From Saprospiraceae bacterium (lineage in GTDB: Bacteria; Bacteroidota; Bacteroidia; Chitinophagales; Saprospiraceae): DNA of 64,000 nt. The notes below the pieces were generated by a model that was given only the letters and a program-made list of their open reading frames with translations, did not search any database and was not told the DNA's origin. Below, piece by piece: positions 41,515 through 49,946 of this stretch. Positions within the stretch are counted from its first letter, which is position 1, and each line of letters starts with the position of its first letter. Where the stretch lies: the NCBI GenBank assembly GCA_020629315.1, contig JAHDDO010000008.1, positions 1 through 64,000 of the forward strand. The letters run 5' to 3'. The position numbers were made by a program, and so were the translations under genes.

Positions 41515-42795
41515 TTAATTAATCCATTCAAAGCCAGTATAAGGAATTAATGCTTCTGGTACCCGAATCCCTTGATCTTCTTGCATATTCTCAAATAGAG
41601 CAGCAATAATTCTGGCCAGCGCTAGAGCACTGCCATTAAGGGTGTGAGCCAGATGCTTTTTGCCATCAGCATCCTTATATCGGAGCTTTAGCCTATTACT
41701 TTGGTATGTTTCAAAATTTGATACCGAACTCACCTCTAACCATTTCTTTTGGGCCGCTGAGTATACTTCAAAATCAAAGGTCATTGCCGAAGTAAAGGTT
41801 AAGTCTCCACCACATAAACGTAATATACGATAGGGTAGTTCCAGCTTTTGTAGCAATCCTTCCACATGGGCCAGCATTTCCATTAAGGTGTCATATGATT
41901 TTTCTGGATGTTGGATTTGGACGATTTCTACTTTATCAAATTGATGCACTCGATTAAGTCCTTTTACATCAGCTCCGTAGGAACCCGCTTCTCGTCTAAA
42001 ACAAGGTGTATATGCCGTTAGTTTTTGCGGAAAGTCAGATTCATTAAGGATGACATCTCTGAAAATATTCGTTACCGGAACCTCAGCCGTTGGAATAAGG
42101 TATAGTTCGTCTCGTTCCGCTACATACATTTGACCCTCTTTATCAGGTAAGTTACCTGTCGCTTTTGCTGTCTCAGCATTTACCAAATGTGGCGGAACGA
42201 TTTCTTCATAACCAGCCTTATCGGCTTCATCTAAAAAGAAATTTATCAACGCTCGTTGCAATTTTGATGCTTTACCGCGAAAGAGCGGAAATCCAGAACC
42301 TGCAATCTTTACCCCTAATTTGAAATCTATCAAGTTATACTTATCGGCCAGCTCCCAATGGGCCAAGGCCGTATCTGGAAGTACAGGTAAAGTGGCTGTC
42401 CAATCTTTATAAACCTCATTGTCTTCCTCACTATTTCCTGGAGGTACCAGATCATTAGGCACATTTGGAATTGTCAATAAGATCTGCTCAATCGAGGCAA
42501 TCGTCAGCGATTGTTTTTCTTCGAGTCCTTGCAATTGTTCTTTTTGTTCTGTAACTGAAGCTTTTTTAGCTTCGGCTTCATCGCGTTTACCGGACTTATA
42601 TAGTTCACCGATTTCGGAAGAAAGCATATTGATTTTATGATGATGCTCATCCGCCACAGTTTGTAATTCTTTTCTTTGGTTGTCCAATGTAATTAGCTCG
42701 TCCAAAACAGAAATACGTTCGGCTGACCAATTTCGTTTCGTTAATCCGGCTTCTACTTTTTCCCGGTTTTTCCTTATAAAATCTACTCTTAACAT
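41515..42795 (-). CDS. serS: seryl-tRNA synthetase
   Basis: A 426-residue class II synthetase. The N-terminal tRNA-binding coiled coil (~25-105) is followed by motif 1 (LQRALINFFLDEADKAGYEE), the LIPTAEVPVTNIF strand, motif 2 (PCFRREAGSYGADVKGLNRVHQFDKVE) and motif 3 (NGSALALARIIAALFENMQ). All signatures of SerRS are intact. Divergent from rho; the two promoters overlap in the ~196-nt gap. Confidence 0.97.
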   Translation of the reverse strand: MLRVDFIRKNREKVEAGLTKRNWSAERISVLDELITLDNQRKELQTVADEHHHKINMLSSEIGELYKSGKRDEAEAKKASVTEQKEQLQGLEEKQSLTIASIEQILLTIPNVPNDLVPPGNSEEDNEVYKDWTATLPVLPDTALAHWELADKYNLIDFKLGVKIAGSGFPLFRGKASKLQRALINFFLDEADKAGYEEIVPPHLVNAETAKATGNLPDKEGQMYVAERDELYLIPTAEVPVTNIFRDVILNESDFPQKLTAYTPCFRREAGSYGADVKGLNRVHQFDKVEIVQIQHPEKSYDTLMEMLAHVEGLLQKLELPYRILRLCGGDLTFTSAMTFDFEVYSAAQKKWLEVSSVSNFETYQSNRLKLRYKDADGKKHLAHTLNGSALALARIIAALFENMQEDQGIRVPEALIPYTGFEWIN

Positions 42796-42851
42796 GGATT
42801 ACATCTATTAGAAGTGCTGGCTTTCAATTATATATTTCGCAAATATATAGT

Positions 42852-42881
42852 TTTGACTTTCAAATAATAAATATATATTTG
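42852..42881 (+). promoter_or_regulatory. rho promoter
   Basis: TTTG (42852-42855) then 18 nt and TATATTTG (42874-42881) fit the Bacteroidota promoter. The start site would be near 42888, leaving a leader of ~104 nt before rho. On the other strand TATATTTG also reads at 42840-42847, a possible serS promoter. Confidence 0.7.
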
Positions 42882-42991
42882 CAGCGTCGATAGGCACCAA
42901 CGTTGTAAGTTTCCCGCGGTGCATTCCACGAATTTTCCACTTTTTTATTAGTAAATACGATTTTACCATTCCACTATTTATTTGATTTCCT

Positions 42992-44611
42992 ATGTATGAT
43001 ATTTTGCAGTTGAATGAGATGCTTGTTCCTGAATTAAAGGACATTGCTGAGAAATTGAACCTCAAATCTTATAAACGACTAAGTAAACAGGATTTAATCT
43101 ACAAGATCCTAGATCACCAAGCACTTATTGGTGAAGAAAAGATGAAAGACTCTTTAGGTACAGATGAGCCAGAGCAAAAGGTTGAAGAACCAGTAGCCGT
43201 TGCTGAGGAGGCGCAAGCTAAACCGCAACGACGTACACGAAGTAGAAAACCAGCGCCAGAGCCAAAACAAGACGGGCCTAAGAAGGAAGAGAAAAAACAA
43301 GAAGCACCCGCTGAAGCTAAAAAAGAAGAGGCAGGTCAAGAAAAAGCAAAGTCTAATGACCATCAAAAATCCGAAAATAACGGAGAACGGAATGGGCAAA
43401 GACATTCAAGACGATCAGATCGAGGTAGAAATGATCGCCATGATAAAAGGCATAAAGAAAAAGAAGATCCTTCAGGTTTTAACATCGATCTCGATGGGCT
43501 TATCGAAGGAGAAGGTATTTTGGAAATGATGCCCGATGGGTATGGTTTCTTGCGTTCGGCTGATTATAATTACTTGACAAGCCCGGATGATATATATGTA
43601 TCTCCAAGTCAAATAAAACTATTTGGTTTGAAAACGGGAGATCTTGTGGTTGGAGCCGTTCGACCGCCTAAAGAAGGAGAAAAGTATTTCGCTCTATTGA
43701 GAGTATCGAAGATTAATGGTCTAGAACCTATGAAAATTAGGGAGAGAGTGCCATTTGATTACTTGACACCACTCTTCCCACAAGAAAAATTTAATTTGGT
43801 TTCTCACCCAGAAGGAAAAGATTTTGGAAACCGGATGATCGATATGTTTTCACCTATTGGTAAAGGACAAAGAGGATTGATTGTGGCTCAACCTAAAACG
43901 GGTAAAACATTTTTATTGAAAGATGTGGCCAATGCAATTGCGGCTAATCATCCTGAATGTTACATGATTGTATTACTAATTGATGAGAGACCAGAAGAGG
44001 TTACAGATATGGCTCGATCGGTAAACGCAGAAGTAATTGCGTCTACATTCGATATGCCAGCTGAAAATCATGTTAGAGTGGCTAATATTGTCATTGAAAA
44101 GGCGAAAAGAATGGTCGAATCAGGCCATGATGTTGTTATCTTGTTAGATTCAATTACGAGACTGGCTAGAGCCTATAATACAGTATCTCCATCATCTGGA
44201 AAAGTATTATCCGGTGGTGTAGAGGCAAATGCCCTTCAAAAACCAAAGAAATTCTTCGGAGCAGCACGTAAAATCGAGAATGGTGGTTCTTTGACTATTC
44301 TGGCAACCGCTTTAACAGAAACAGGTTCCAAGATGGATGAGGTTATTTTTGAAGAATTTAAGGGAACAGGTAATATGGAGTTGCAGCTGGATCGAACGCT
44401 TGCTAATAAGAGAATGTATCCTGCTATTGATCTTAATAAATCAAGCACACGAAGAGAAGAGTTATTACTAAATGAAGGCATGTTGAAGCGAATATTTATT
44501 CTAAGAGAGCATTTAGCTGATATGAAACCAGATGAAGCAATGGGATTCATTAGAAATCATCTGAGATCAACCAGAACTAATGAAGAATTTTTAGTTTCAA
44601 TGAATTCATAA
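42992..44611 (+). CDS. rho: transcription termination factor Rho
   Basis: A 539-residue Rho. The N-terminal Rho_N helix bundle (~1-45: [20 protein letters not shown]) is followed by a long Glu/Lys/Gln/Pro-rich insert (~55-155) characteristic of Bacteroidota Rho. Then come the RNA-binding cold-shock fold (~160-240) and the ATPase with Walker A ([14 protein letters not shown]) and [16 protein letters not shown]. The insert is disordered in appearance. Its leader is long, and rho is commonly autoregulated by attenuation. Starts at ATG 42992. Confidence 0.97.
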   Translation: MYDILQLNEMLVPELKDIAEKLNLKSYKRLSKQDLIYKILDHQALIGEEKMKDSLGTDEPEQKVEEPVAVAEEAQAKPQRRTRSRKPAPEPKQDGPKKEEKKQEAPAEAKKEEAGQEKAKSNDHQKSENNGERNGQRHSRRSDRGRNDRHDKRHKEKEDPSGFNIDLDGLIEGEGILEMMPDGYGFLRSADYNYLTSPDDIYVSPSQIKLFGLKTGDLVVGAVRPPKEGEKYFALLRVSKINGLEPMKIRERVPFDYLTPLFPQEKFNLVSHPEGKDFGNRMIDMFSPIGKGQRGLIVAQPKTGKTFLLKDVANAIAANHPECYMIVLLIDERPEEVTDMARSVNAEVIASTFDMPAENHVRVANIVIEKAKRMVESGHDVVILLDSITRLARAYNTVSPSSGKVLSGGVEANALQKPKKFFGAARKIENGGSLTILATALTETGSKMDEVIFEEFKGTGNMELQLDRTLANKRMYPAIDLNKSSTRREELLLNEGMLKRIFILREHLADMKPDEAMGFIRNHLRSTRTNEEFLVSMNS

Positions 44612-44615
44612 ACCC

Positions 44616-44645
44616 TTGTTTAGCTCAATAATTCAATTATCTTTG
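44616..44645 (+). promoter_or_regulatory. rpmH promoter
   Basis: TTG (44616-44618), exactly 19 nt, then TATCTTTG (44638-44645): a textbook Bacteroidota promoter. It starts just 4 nt after the rho stop and drives rpmH, beginning ~41 nt downstream. Confidence 0.82.
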
Positions 44646-44686
44646 CAAAACTTTTGAAACAGGTTAGCTATTTAAACTAGATTACG

Positions 44687-44842
44687 ATGAAACGGACCTA
44701 TCAACCATCCAGAAGAAAGAGAAAAAATAAGCATGGATTCAGATCCAGGATGGCTTCTAAGAACGGAAGAAAACTTCTTGCAAGAAGAAGGGCTAAAGGC
44801 CGTGCTAAGTTAACAGTGTCAGACGAGAAGCGATTGAAGTAA
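44687..44842 (+). CDS. rpmH: 50S ribosomal protein L34
   Basis: A 51-residue, highly basic protein. It opens [18 protein letters not shown], the invariant L34 start, and continues [22 protein letters not shown] before a short C-terminal tail. It is too short for many ORF filters, but the signature is unmistakable. A small GC-rich hairpin (44852-44865) follows. The gene after it is galM, not rnpA. Confidence 0.97.
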   Translation: MKRTYQPSRRKRKNKHGFRSRMASKNGRKLLARRRAKGRAKLTVSDEKRLK

Positions 44843-44883
44843 TCTTTCTTTCCCGCTAGTGCGGGCATTTCCACTATTTACCC

Positions 44884-45774
44884 ATGCATCGATATACGAT
44901 CTCAACACCTACTTTGCGTGTAGAGCTCCTATCATTTGGTGCAAGAATTACCAGTATTCTCTTTCTCAATAATGGAGAATGGAAACAAGTTCATGAGTAT
45001 TACGAAAGTGATGGCCCTTACATGGATGAGCGCAGATTTTCGGGTACTACTATTGGACCTTTTGCAAATAGAATAAGCAACGCTAGCTTTTCAATTAAAA
45101 ATACAAGGTATAATCTGGAACAGAACGAAGGAAAACATTCCTTGCATTCAGGAGACTCTGGTTTTCACTTACAAGATTGGGCTGCTACACAAGATAATGA
45201 GAGCACGGTACGATTTACATTGGACCGCAACGAAAAAGAAGACGGTTTTCCAGGAGATCGCAAATTTCAAGTTTTATATAGAGTAGAGTGTGATAGTTTA
45301 TTCATAGAATACTCAGGTCGGTCCAGTGAGGACACGATCATGAATATTACGAATCATGCCTATTTTTCTTTAGATCAGAATGAAGATCTTTCTCGGCATA
45401 GATTTAAGATTTATGCCGATTCTTTGGTTGAAGTGGATAAAGCCAATATACCCACGGGGAATCTTATACCCGTTGCAAACAGTATTTTTGATCTAAATGA
45501 GTGGACTCAGCTTGCAGATGTGTATGATCACTGCTATGTTCTCAAAGACGAACATGCGGCATCAGTGTATTCTAATGATTCAAATATTCGGATGGACGTC
45601 TATACGAATCAACCCGGTGTCCAATTCTATACAGGGGATGGCCGCTATTTTTGTTTAGAAACGCAGCACTTTCCAGATACACCCAATAATCCAAGCTTTC
45701 CTAGTTGTACACTTTCAAAAGGAGATGAATATACCTATCATTGTATCTGTGTATTTTCCAATACTCCGACATGA
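44884..45774 (+). CDS. galM: aldose 1-epimerase (mutarotase-like)
   Basis: A 296-residue GalM-fold epimerase that interconverts sugar anomers. It shows the substrate Arg in GPFANRISNA, the catalytic His in ITNHAYFSL (with SGDSGFHLQDW upstream) and the catalytic Glu in FCLETQHFPDTPNNP. It lies between rpmH and rnpA, genes that are adjacent in most bacteria, and its stop overlaps the rnpA start (ATGA). The sugar is not defined; galactose or glucose is most likely by family. Confidence 0.88.
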   Translation: MHRYTISTPTLRVELLSFGARITSILFLNNGEWKQVHEYYESDGPYMDERRFSGTTIGPFANRISNASFSIKNTRYNLEQNEGKHSLHSGDSGFHLQDWAATQDNESTVRFTLDRNEKEDGFPGDRKFQVLYRVECDSLFIEYSGRSSEDTIMNITNHAYFSLDQNEDLSRHRFKIYADSLVEVDKANIPTGNLIPVANSIFDLNEWTQLADVYDHCYVLKDEHAASVYSNDSNIRMDVYTNQPGVQFYTGDGRYFCLETQHFPDTPNNPSFPSCTLSKGDEYTYHCICVFSNTPT

Positions 45775-46139
45775 GCGCTTTATTTACACTATCAAAAACA
45801 GAACGACTAAAAAGCCGAAAAGCAATCGGTCTTCTATTTAAAGAGGGTTTATCGGTATATAAGTACCCAATTCTGATTTATTTCAGACACAACGAACGAG
45901 AAACGCAGGCTGGTTTTTCTGTCCCTAAGAAACATTTTAAAAAAGCGGTGAAGCGAAATTTGTTGAAGCGAAGGATGAAGGAGGGCTACCGTTTAAATAA
46001 GCATTATGTAGCCAATTTGCAGATGGATATTATGATTATCTATACGGCCAAAAAGGAGGAACCGTTTGCAAAAATAGAAACATCCATAATTCAGCTTTTA
46101 AGTAATCTATCTGAAAGGAAAGAAATCGCTTCTTCATAG
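45771..46139 (+). CDS. rnpA: ribonuclease P protein component
   Basis: The 122-residue protein partner of RNase P, which matures tRNA 5' ends. The start is ATG 45771 (MSALFTLSKTERLKSRKAI), since the longer frame back to 45741 lies inside galM. The RNR signature region is AVKRNLLKRRMKEGYR, preceded by AGFSVPKKHFKKAVKRN. The last 49 nt overlap the 3' end of the convergent aroQ gene. Confidence 0.93.
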   Translation: MSALFTLSKTERLKSRKAIGLLFKEGLSVYKYPILIYFRHNERETQAGFSVPKKHFKKAVKRNLLKRRMKEGYRLNKHYVANLQMDIMIIYTAKKEEPFAKIETSIIQLLSNLSERKEIASS

Positions 46140-46531
46140 CCCAGCATACCTTTACCTATTATGTGATGAATGCAAACATCGCTGAGGTAGCTAAACTGTC
46201 TGAATTTTTCTCTCGTGGAGATATCGCTAATATGAACTTCTACAAATGGTGTTGATACCGCAGCCACTGCGTCACGCAAAGCAATACTGGTGTGTGTATA
46301 CGCACCCGCATTTAAAATAGCCGCGGTATTATCGCTAAATCCGATTGAATGTATATAGTCTATCAATGCGCCTTCATGGTTTGATTGAAAGTACTCAATG
46401 ATCAGATTTGGGTATTTTTCTTTGAATGTAGGAATGATTTCTTCAAAACTCTGTTCCCCGTAAATTTCGGGTTCTCTAACTCCGACCAAATTTAAATTTG
46501 GGCCATTGATTATATGGATCGTTGGACTCAA
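46091..46531 (-). CDS. aroQ: type II 3-dehydroquinate dehydratase
   Basis: A 146-residue shikimate-pathway enzyme converting 3-dehydroquinate to 3-dehydroshikimate. Active-site residues are Arg19 and Tyr24 in GPNLNLVGVREPEIYG, Asn74 (LNAGAYTH) and His100 (EVHISD). Its 3' end overlaps rnpA by 49 nt, and recQ follows on the same strand only 1 nt away from its start, so recQ-aroQ are one transcription unit. Confidence 0.94.
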   Translation of the reverse strand: MSPTIHIINGPNLNLVGVREPEIYGEQSFEEIIPTFKEKYPNLIIEYFQSNHEGALIDYIHSIGFSDNTAAILNAGAYTHTSIALRDAVAAVSTPFVEVHISDISTREKFRQFSYLSDVCIHHIIGKGMLGYEEAISFLSDRLLKS

Positions 46532-46532
46532 T

Positions 46533-48734
46533 TTAGTTTGCTATTTCGGTCATGTATTTAACTCGCACCATTTTTATCTCTTCCAATGTGATATCGTCCT
46601 CTTGTAATTCGTCAAATGCAGAGTCAACAGAACCAGAATCTGCTTCATCAAAATAGTCAAAGACATTTTCAATTATTTCTTCATCAAGATTCTCATCGAG
46701 GTAATAATTAATATCAAGTTTTGTTCCTGAGTTTACAATGTTGTTCATTTCATCCAATAGTATTTCGAAGGATATTTTCATATTATCAGCTAGGTCCTCT
46801 AGCGATAGTTTTCTATCAACACCTTGAATGATAGTTATCTTTGACTTGGACTTGTTTGCTAATTGTTTGATGACCACATCTTCAAAACGTTCAATATTAT
46901 TTTCTTCAACATATTGACTGATCAAGGAAACGAAAGGTGCCCCATATTTTTTTGCTTTGCCTTTACTTATGCCTGATATGTTTTCCAGATCATTCATGGA
47001 AATAGGATAATAGCTAGCCATTTCATTCAAAGTAGGCTCAAGGAAAATAACCCAAGGTTGTACACCTAATCGTTTAGCTTCTTGTTTTCTTAGGTCTTTG
47101 AGCATATTGAGAAGGGTATTGTCTAATGCTGATCCTTTTCCAGAATCTGTGACTACATCTCCTTCATGTATATTCTCATAATCTCGGTTAACACCAACTT
47201 CAAATACAGTGGGTGTTTTTATAAACTGTGCCCCTGATTCTGAGATTTTTAAGACGCCATATGATTCGATGACTTTGATTAAGTATCCTTTTGTAATAGC
47301 GGCTCGTATGACACTGAACCAATATGTTTCGTCTTGTTCCTTCCCTTTGCTAAACGTGGGTAATTTGTCGAACCCAAAGTCTTTAATTTCTTTGGTTTGC
47401 TTTCCTGTGATAAAGTCTACAAGTACCTTAATACCGTAGTTCTCTTTCAAATCTTTTATAGCTGCTAAAACAATCTGTAACGCAGGAGCAGCATCTTTAC
47501 GTTCTTTAGGATTCTTACAATTGTCACACATATTTGCGCAATTGGCTTCCTCAAACATTTCACCAAAATAACCTAATAAGTACTGCCGTCGACAATCACC
47601 TGTTTCTGAAAATCCCATCACCTCATCCATTAGAAGCAGGGAAAGCTCTCGTTCTGCAACAGGTTTATCTTTTAAGAATTTTTCTAACTTGACAATATCC
47701 TTATGTGTATAGAAAGCCAGACAAGTGCCTTCAAGTCCATCTCGACCTGCGCGTCCCGTTTCTTGGTAATAATTTTCTATACTTTTAGGAATGTCATAGT
47801 GAATCACAAATCGAACATCTGGTTTATCGATACCCATCCCAAAGGCAATCGTAGCCACAATGACATCAACTTCTTCCATCAAAAAGTCATCCTGAACCTT
47901 GCTTCTACGTTTATTTTCTAATCCAGCATGGTAAGGGGCTGCATTGATGTTGTTTATGCGTAAGACTTTTGCTATTTCTTCTGTGCTTTTACGAGATTGA
48001 ACGTAAATAATTCCAGATTTGCCTGGCTTGGTTTTTATGAATTGAACAATGCTTTTTATAGTTTCTTCTTTGCCTAGCTTGGGTCTAACTTCGTAAAATA
48101 AATTAGTCCTATTAAAAGACGATATAAATGGGACCACATCCGTCATCGCTAAGTTTTTCACGATATCAGATTGTACTTTAGGGGTAGCTGTGGCTGTCAA
48201 AGCGATGATAGGAATATCATCAGCAATTTGATTAACCATTTGTTTTATTTTCCTGTATTCAGGTCTAAAATCATGACCCCATTCAGAGATGCAATGAGCT
48301 TCATCCACTGCTACAAAAGAAATACTTACACTAGAAAGAAAGCTGATATTTTCTTCTTTGCCTAAAGACTCAGGGGCAACAAAAAGCATCTTTGTTTCTC
48401 CTGACCGTACTCTGGATTTCACTTCCGTCATTTGAGATTTACTCAAAGAGGAATTTAAGAAATGCGCTACATGCTCATTTTCACTATGAGATCGAATCGA
48501 GTCCACTTGATTTTTCATCAAAGCGATAAGCGGAGAAATAATGATGGCAGTACCTTCAGATAAAAAGGCCGGCAATTGATAGCAGAGGGATTTGCCACCA
48601 CCCGTCGGCATGATTACAAAAGTATCTTTACCGTCTAGGATACTAGATATGATTCGTTCTTGATCGTCCTTAAAATTTGAGAATCCAAAATATTGCTGCA
48701 GACTTTTTTGCAGCATTTCACTTGAATACTTCAT
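46533..48734 (-). CDS. recQ: ATP-dependent DNA helicase RecQ
   Basis: A 733-residue RecQ helicase for recombination repair. Walker A is MPTGGGKSLCYQLPA, the aromatic-rich/DEAH box is VAVDEAHCISEWGHDFRPEY, and motif VI is YQETGRAGRDG. The RQC zinc-binding Cys are in DCRRQYLLGYFGE and CANMCDNC. A winged helix and an HRDC-like region (~520-615: QEAKRLGVQPWVIFLEPTLNEM) follow. The acidic C-terminal tail (~650-733) resembles other Bacteroidota RecQ. Starts at ATG 48734, divergent from the isomerase gene at 48849. Confidence 0.95.
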   Translation of the reverse strand: MKYSSEMLQKSLQQYFGFSNFKDDQERIISSILDGKDTFVIMPTGGGKSLCYQLPAFLSEGTAIIISPLIALMKNQVDSIRSHSENEHVAHFLNSSLSKSQMTEVKSRVRSGETKMLFVAPESLGKEENISFLSSVSISFVAVDEAHCISEWGHDFRPEYRKIKQMVNQIADDIPIIALTATATPKVQSDIVKNLAMTDVVPFISSFNRTNLFYEVRPKLGKEETIKSIVQFIKTKPGKSGIIYVQSRKSTEEIAKVLRINNINAAPYHAGLENKRRSKVQDDFLMEEVDVIVATIAFGMGIDKPDVRFVIHYDIPKSIENYYQETGRAGRDGLEGTCLAFYTHKDIVKLEKFLKDKPVAERELSLLLMDEVMGFSETGDCRRQYLLGYFGEMFEEANCANMCDNCKNPKERKDAAPALQIVLAAIKDLKENYGIKVLVDFITGKQTKEIKDFGFDKLPTFSKGKEQDETYWFSVIRAAITKGYLIKVIESYGVLKISESGAQFIKTPTVFEVGVNRDYENIHEGDVVTDSGKGSALDNTLLNMLKDLRKQEAKRLGVQPWVIFLEPTLNEMASYYPISMNDLENISGISKGKAKKYGAPFVSLISQYVEENNIERFEDVVIKQLANKSKSKITIIQGVDRKLSLEDLADNMKISFEILLDEMNNIVNSGTKLDINYYLDENLDEEIIENVFDYFDEADSGSVDSAFDELQEDDITLEEIKMVRVKYMTEIAN

Positions 48735-48848
48735 TTGTTTTTGAGTTTTATTGGGGCTGATAGTTTATCCTATATTTATAGAAATTTATAAAATCAGGAC
48801 CAGGAATTGTCTGTAATTTCCTTACTATTAAAGTACGAAAAATTTATA

Positions 48849-49817
48849 ATGGAGCGCGAAAATAACAAAATATTGGATGATGGGAAACGTTCCCTCGAAA
48901 TTGAAATTGAAACGCTTCAGAATATACGAAATATCCTAGACCAGTCTTTTGTTGGGGTCGTTAGAAAATTGGTTAAGTGCAAAGGTAGAGTTGTTGTCTC
49001 TGGGATCGGAAAAAGTGCGATTGTTGCTCAAAAGATGGCGGCTAGTTTTAATTCTACTGGTACACCCTCACTTTTTTTGCATGCGGCTGATGCCATTCAT
49101 GGAGATCTAGGGATGATTGAAGAAAAAGACATTGTACTTCTGATATCCAAATCGGGAAATACACCAGAAATGAAGGTGATCACTCGTTTAATCAAAGAAT
49201 TTGGAAATTATACGATAGCCTTACATTCTAATCAAGAGAGTTATCTAGCAAAGCAAGCTGATTTGAATATTTATATACCTGTTCAGTTGGAGGCAGAACC
49301 GAATAACCTTGCGCCGACAGCCAGCACATTAGCGCAACTTGCTATAGGTGATGCCATTACTGCAGCACTTATAAATGCAAAAGGGTTTACAAAAGATCAT
49401 TTTGCTAGATACCATCCAGGTGGCTCACTGGGTAAGGAATTATTTTTAAAAGTTAAAGATCTGGTCGATCCACAGAAAAAACCAATGGTTACACCATCAA
49501 GTACTATTTCGGAGGTGATTATTGAAATAAGTAGCAAACGTTTAGGCGCTACAGCTGTTGTAGATGGTGATACCATTCATGGGATTATTACAGATGGTGA
49601 CTTACGGAGAATGCTACAAACAGGAAAAAGCTCTGAAGACATAAGCGCAGCAGAAATTATGAGTAAAAACCCCAAAAGCATAGATGCGGAAGATCTAGCT
49701 ATTAACGGACTTTCTCTAATGCGGCAAAATAATATATCCCAGCTTATTGTACTGGACGGACAAAGCTATCTAGGGATTGTTCATATCCATGATCTCATAA
49801 AAGAAGGTATCAATTGA
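48849..49817 (+). CDS. kdsD: arabinose-5-phosphate isomerase (KpsF/GutQ family)
   Basis: A 322-residue isomerase that makes arabinose-5-phosphate for KDO, an LPS core sugar. A SIS domain (~35-180: VVVSGIGKSAIVAQKMAASFNSTG, DIVLLISKSGNTPEM) is followed by two CBS domains (~200-320: TDGDLRRMLQTG and SQLIVLDGQSYLGIVHIHDLI). I start it at ATG 48849 (MERENNKIL); the upstream in-frame TTG would add 14 residues. It heads the envelope-biogenesis stretch that runs to 56208. Confidence 0.93.
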   Translation: MERENNKILDDGKRSLEIEIETLQNIRNILDQSFVGVVRKLVKCKGRVVVSGIGKSAIVAQKMAASFNSTGTPSLFLHAADAIHGDLGMIEEKDIVLLISKSGNTPEMKVITRLIKEFGNYTIALHSNQESYLAKQADLNIYIPVQLEAEPNNLAPTASTLAQLAIGDAITAALINAKGFTKDHFARYHPGGSLGKELFLKVKDLVDPQKKPMVTPSSTISEVIIEISSKRLGATAVVDGDTIHGIITDGDLRRMLQTGKSSEDISAAEIMSKNPKSIDAEDLAINGLSLMRQNNISQLIVLDGQSYLGIVHIHDLIKEGIN

Positions 49818-49946
49818 TTACATATTATAATTTGGAATGATATATGTGCTAAATCGTTATATTGTAGTTAAAATTCGTATGTAGGTAGAAAGTACATAAC
49901 AAAAGCTTTCTAAATTACATTATATAAATATTGTGGACCTAAACTA

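Noticed and set aside
43154-43529. Two extra frames (both strands) within the rho insert
   Set aside because: The low-complexity Glu/Lys insert of Rho generates open frames in other registers; rho itself is continuous.
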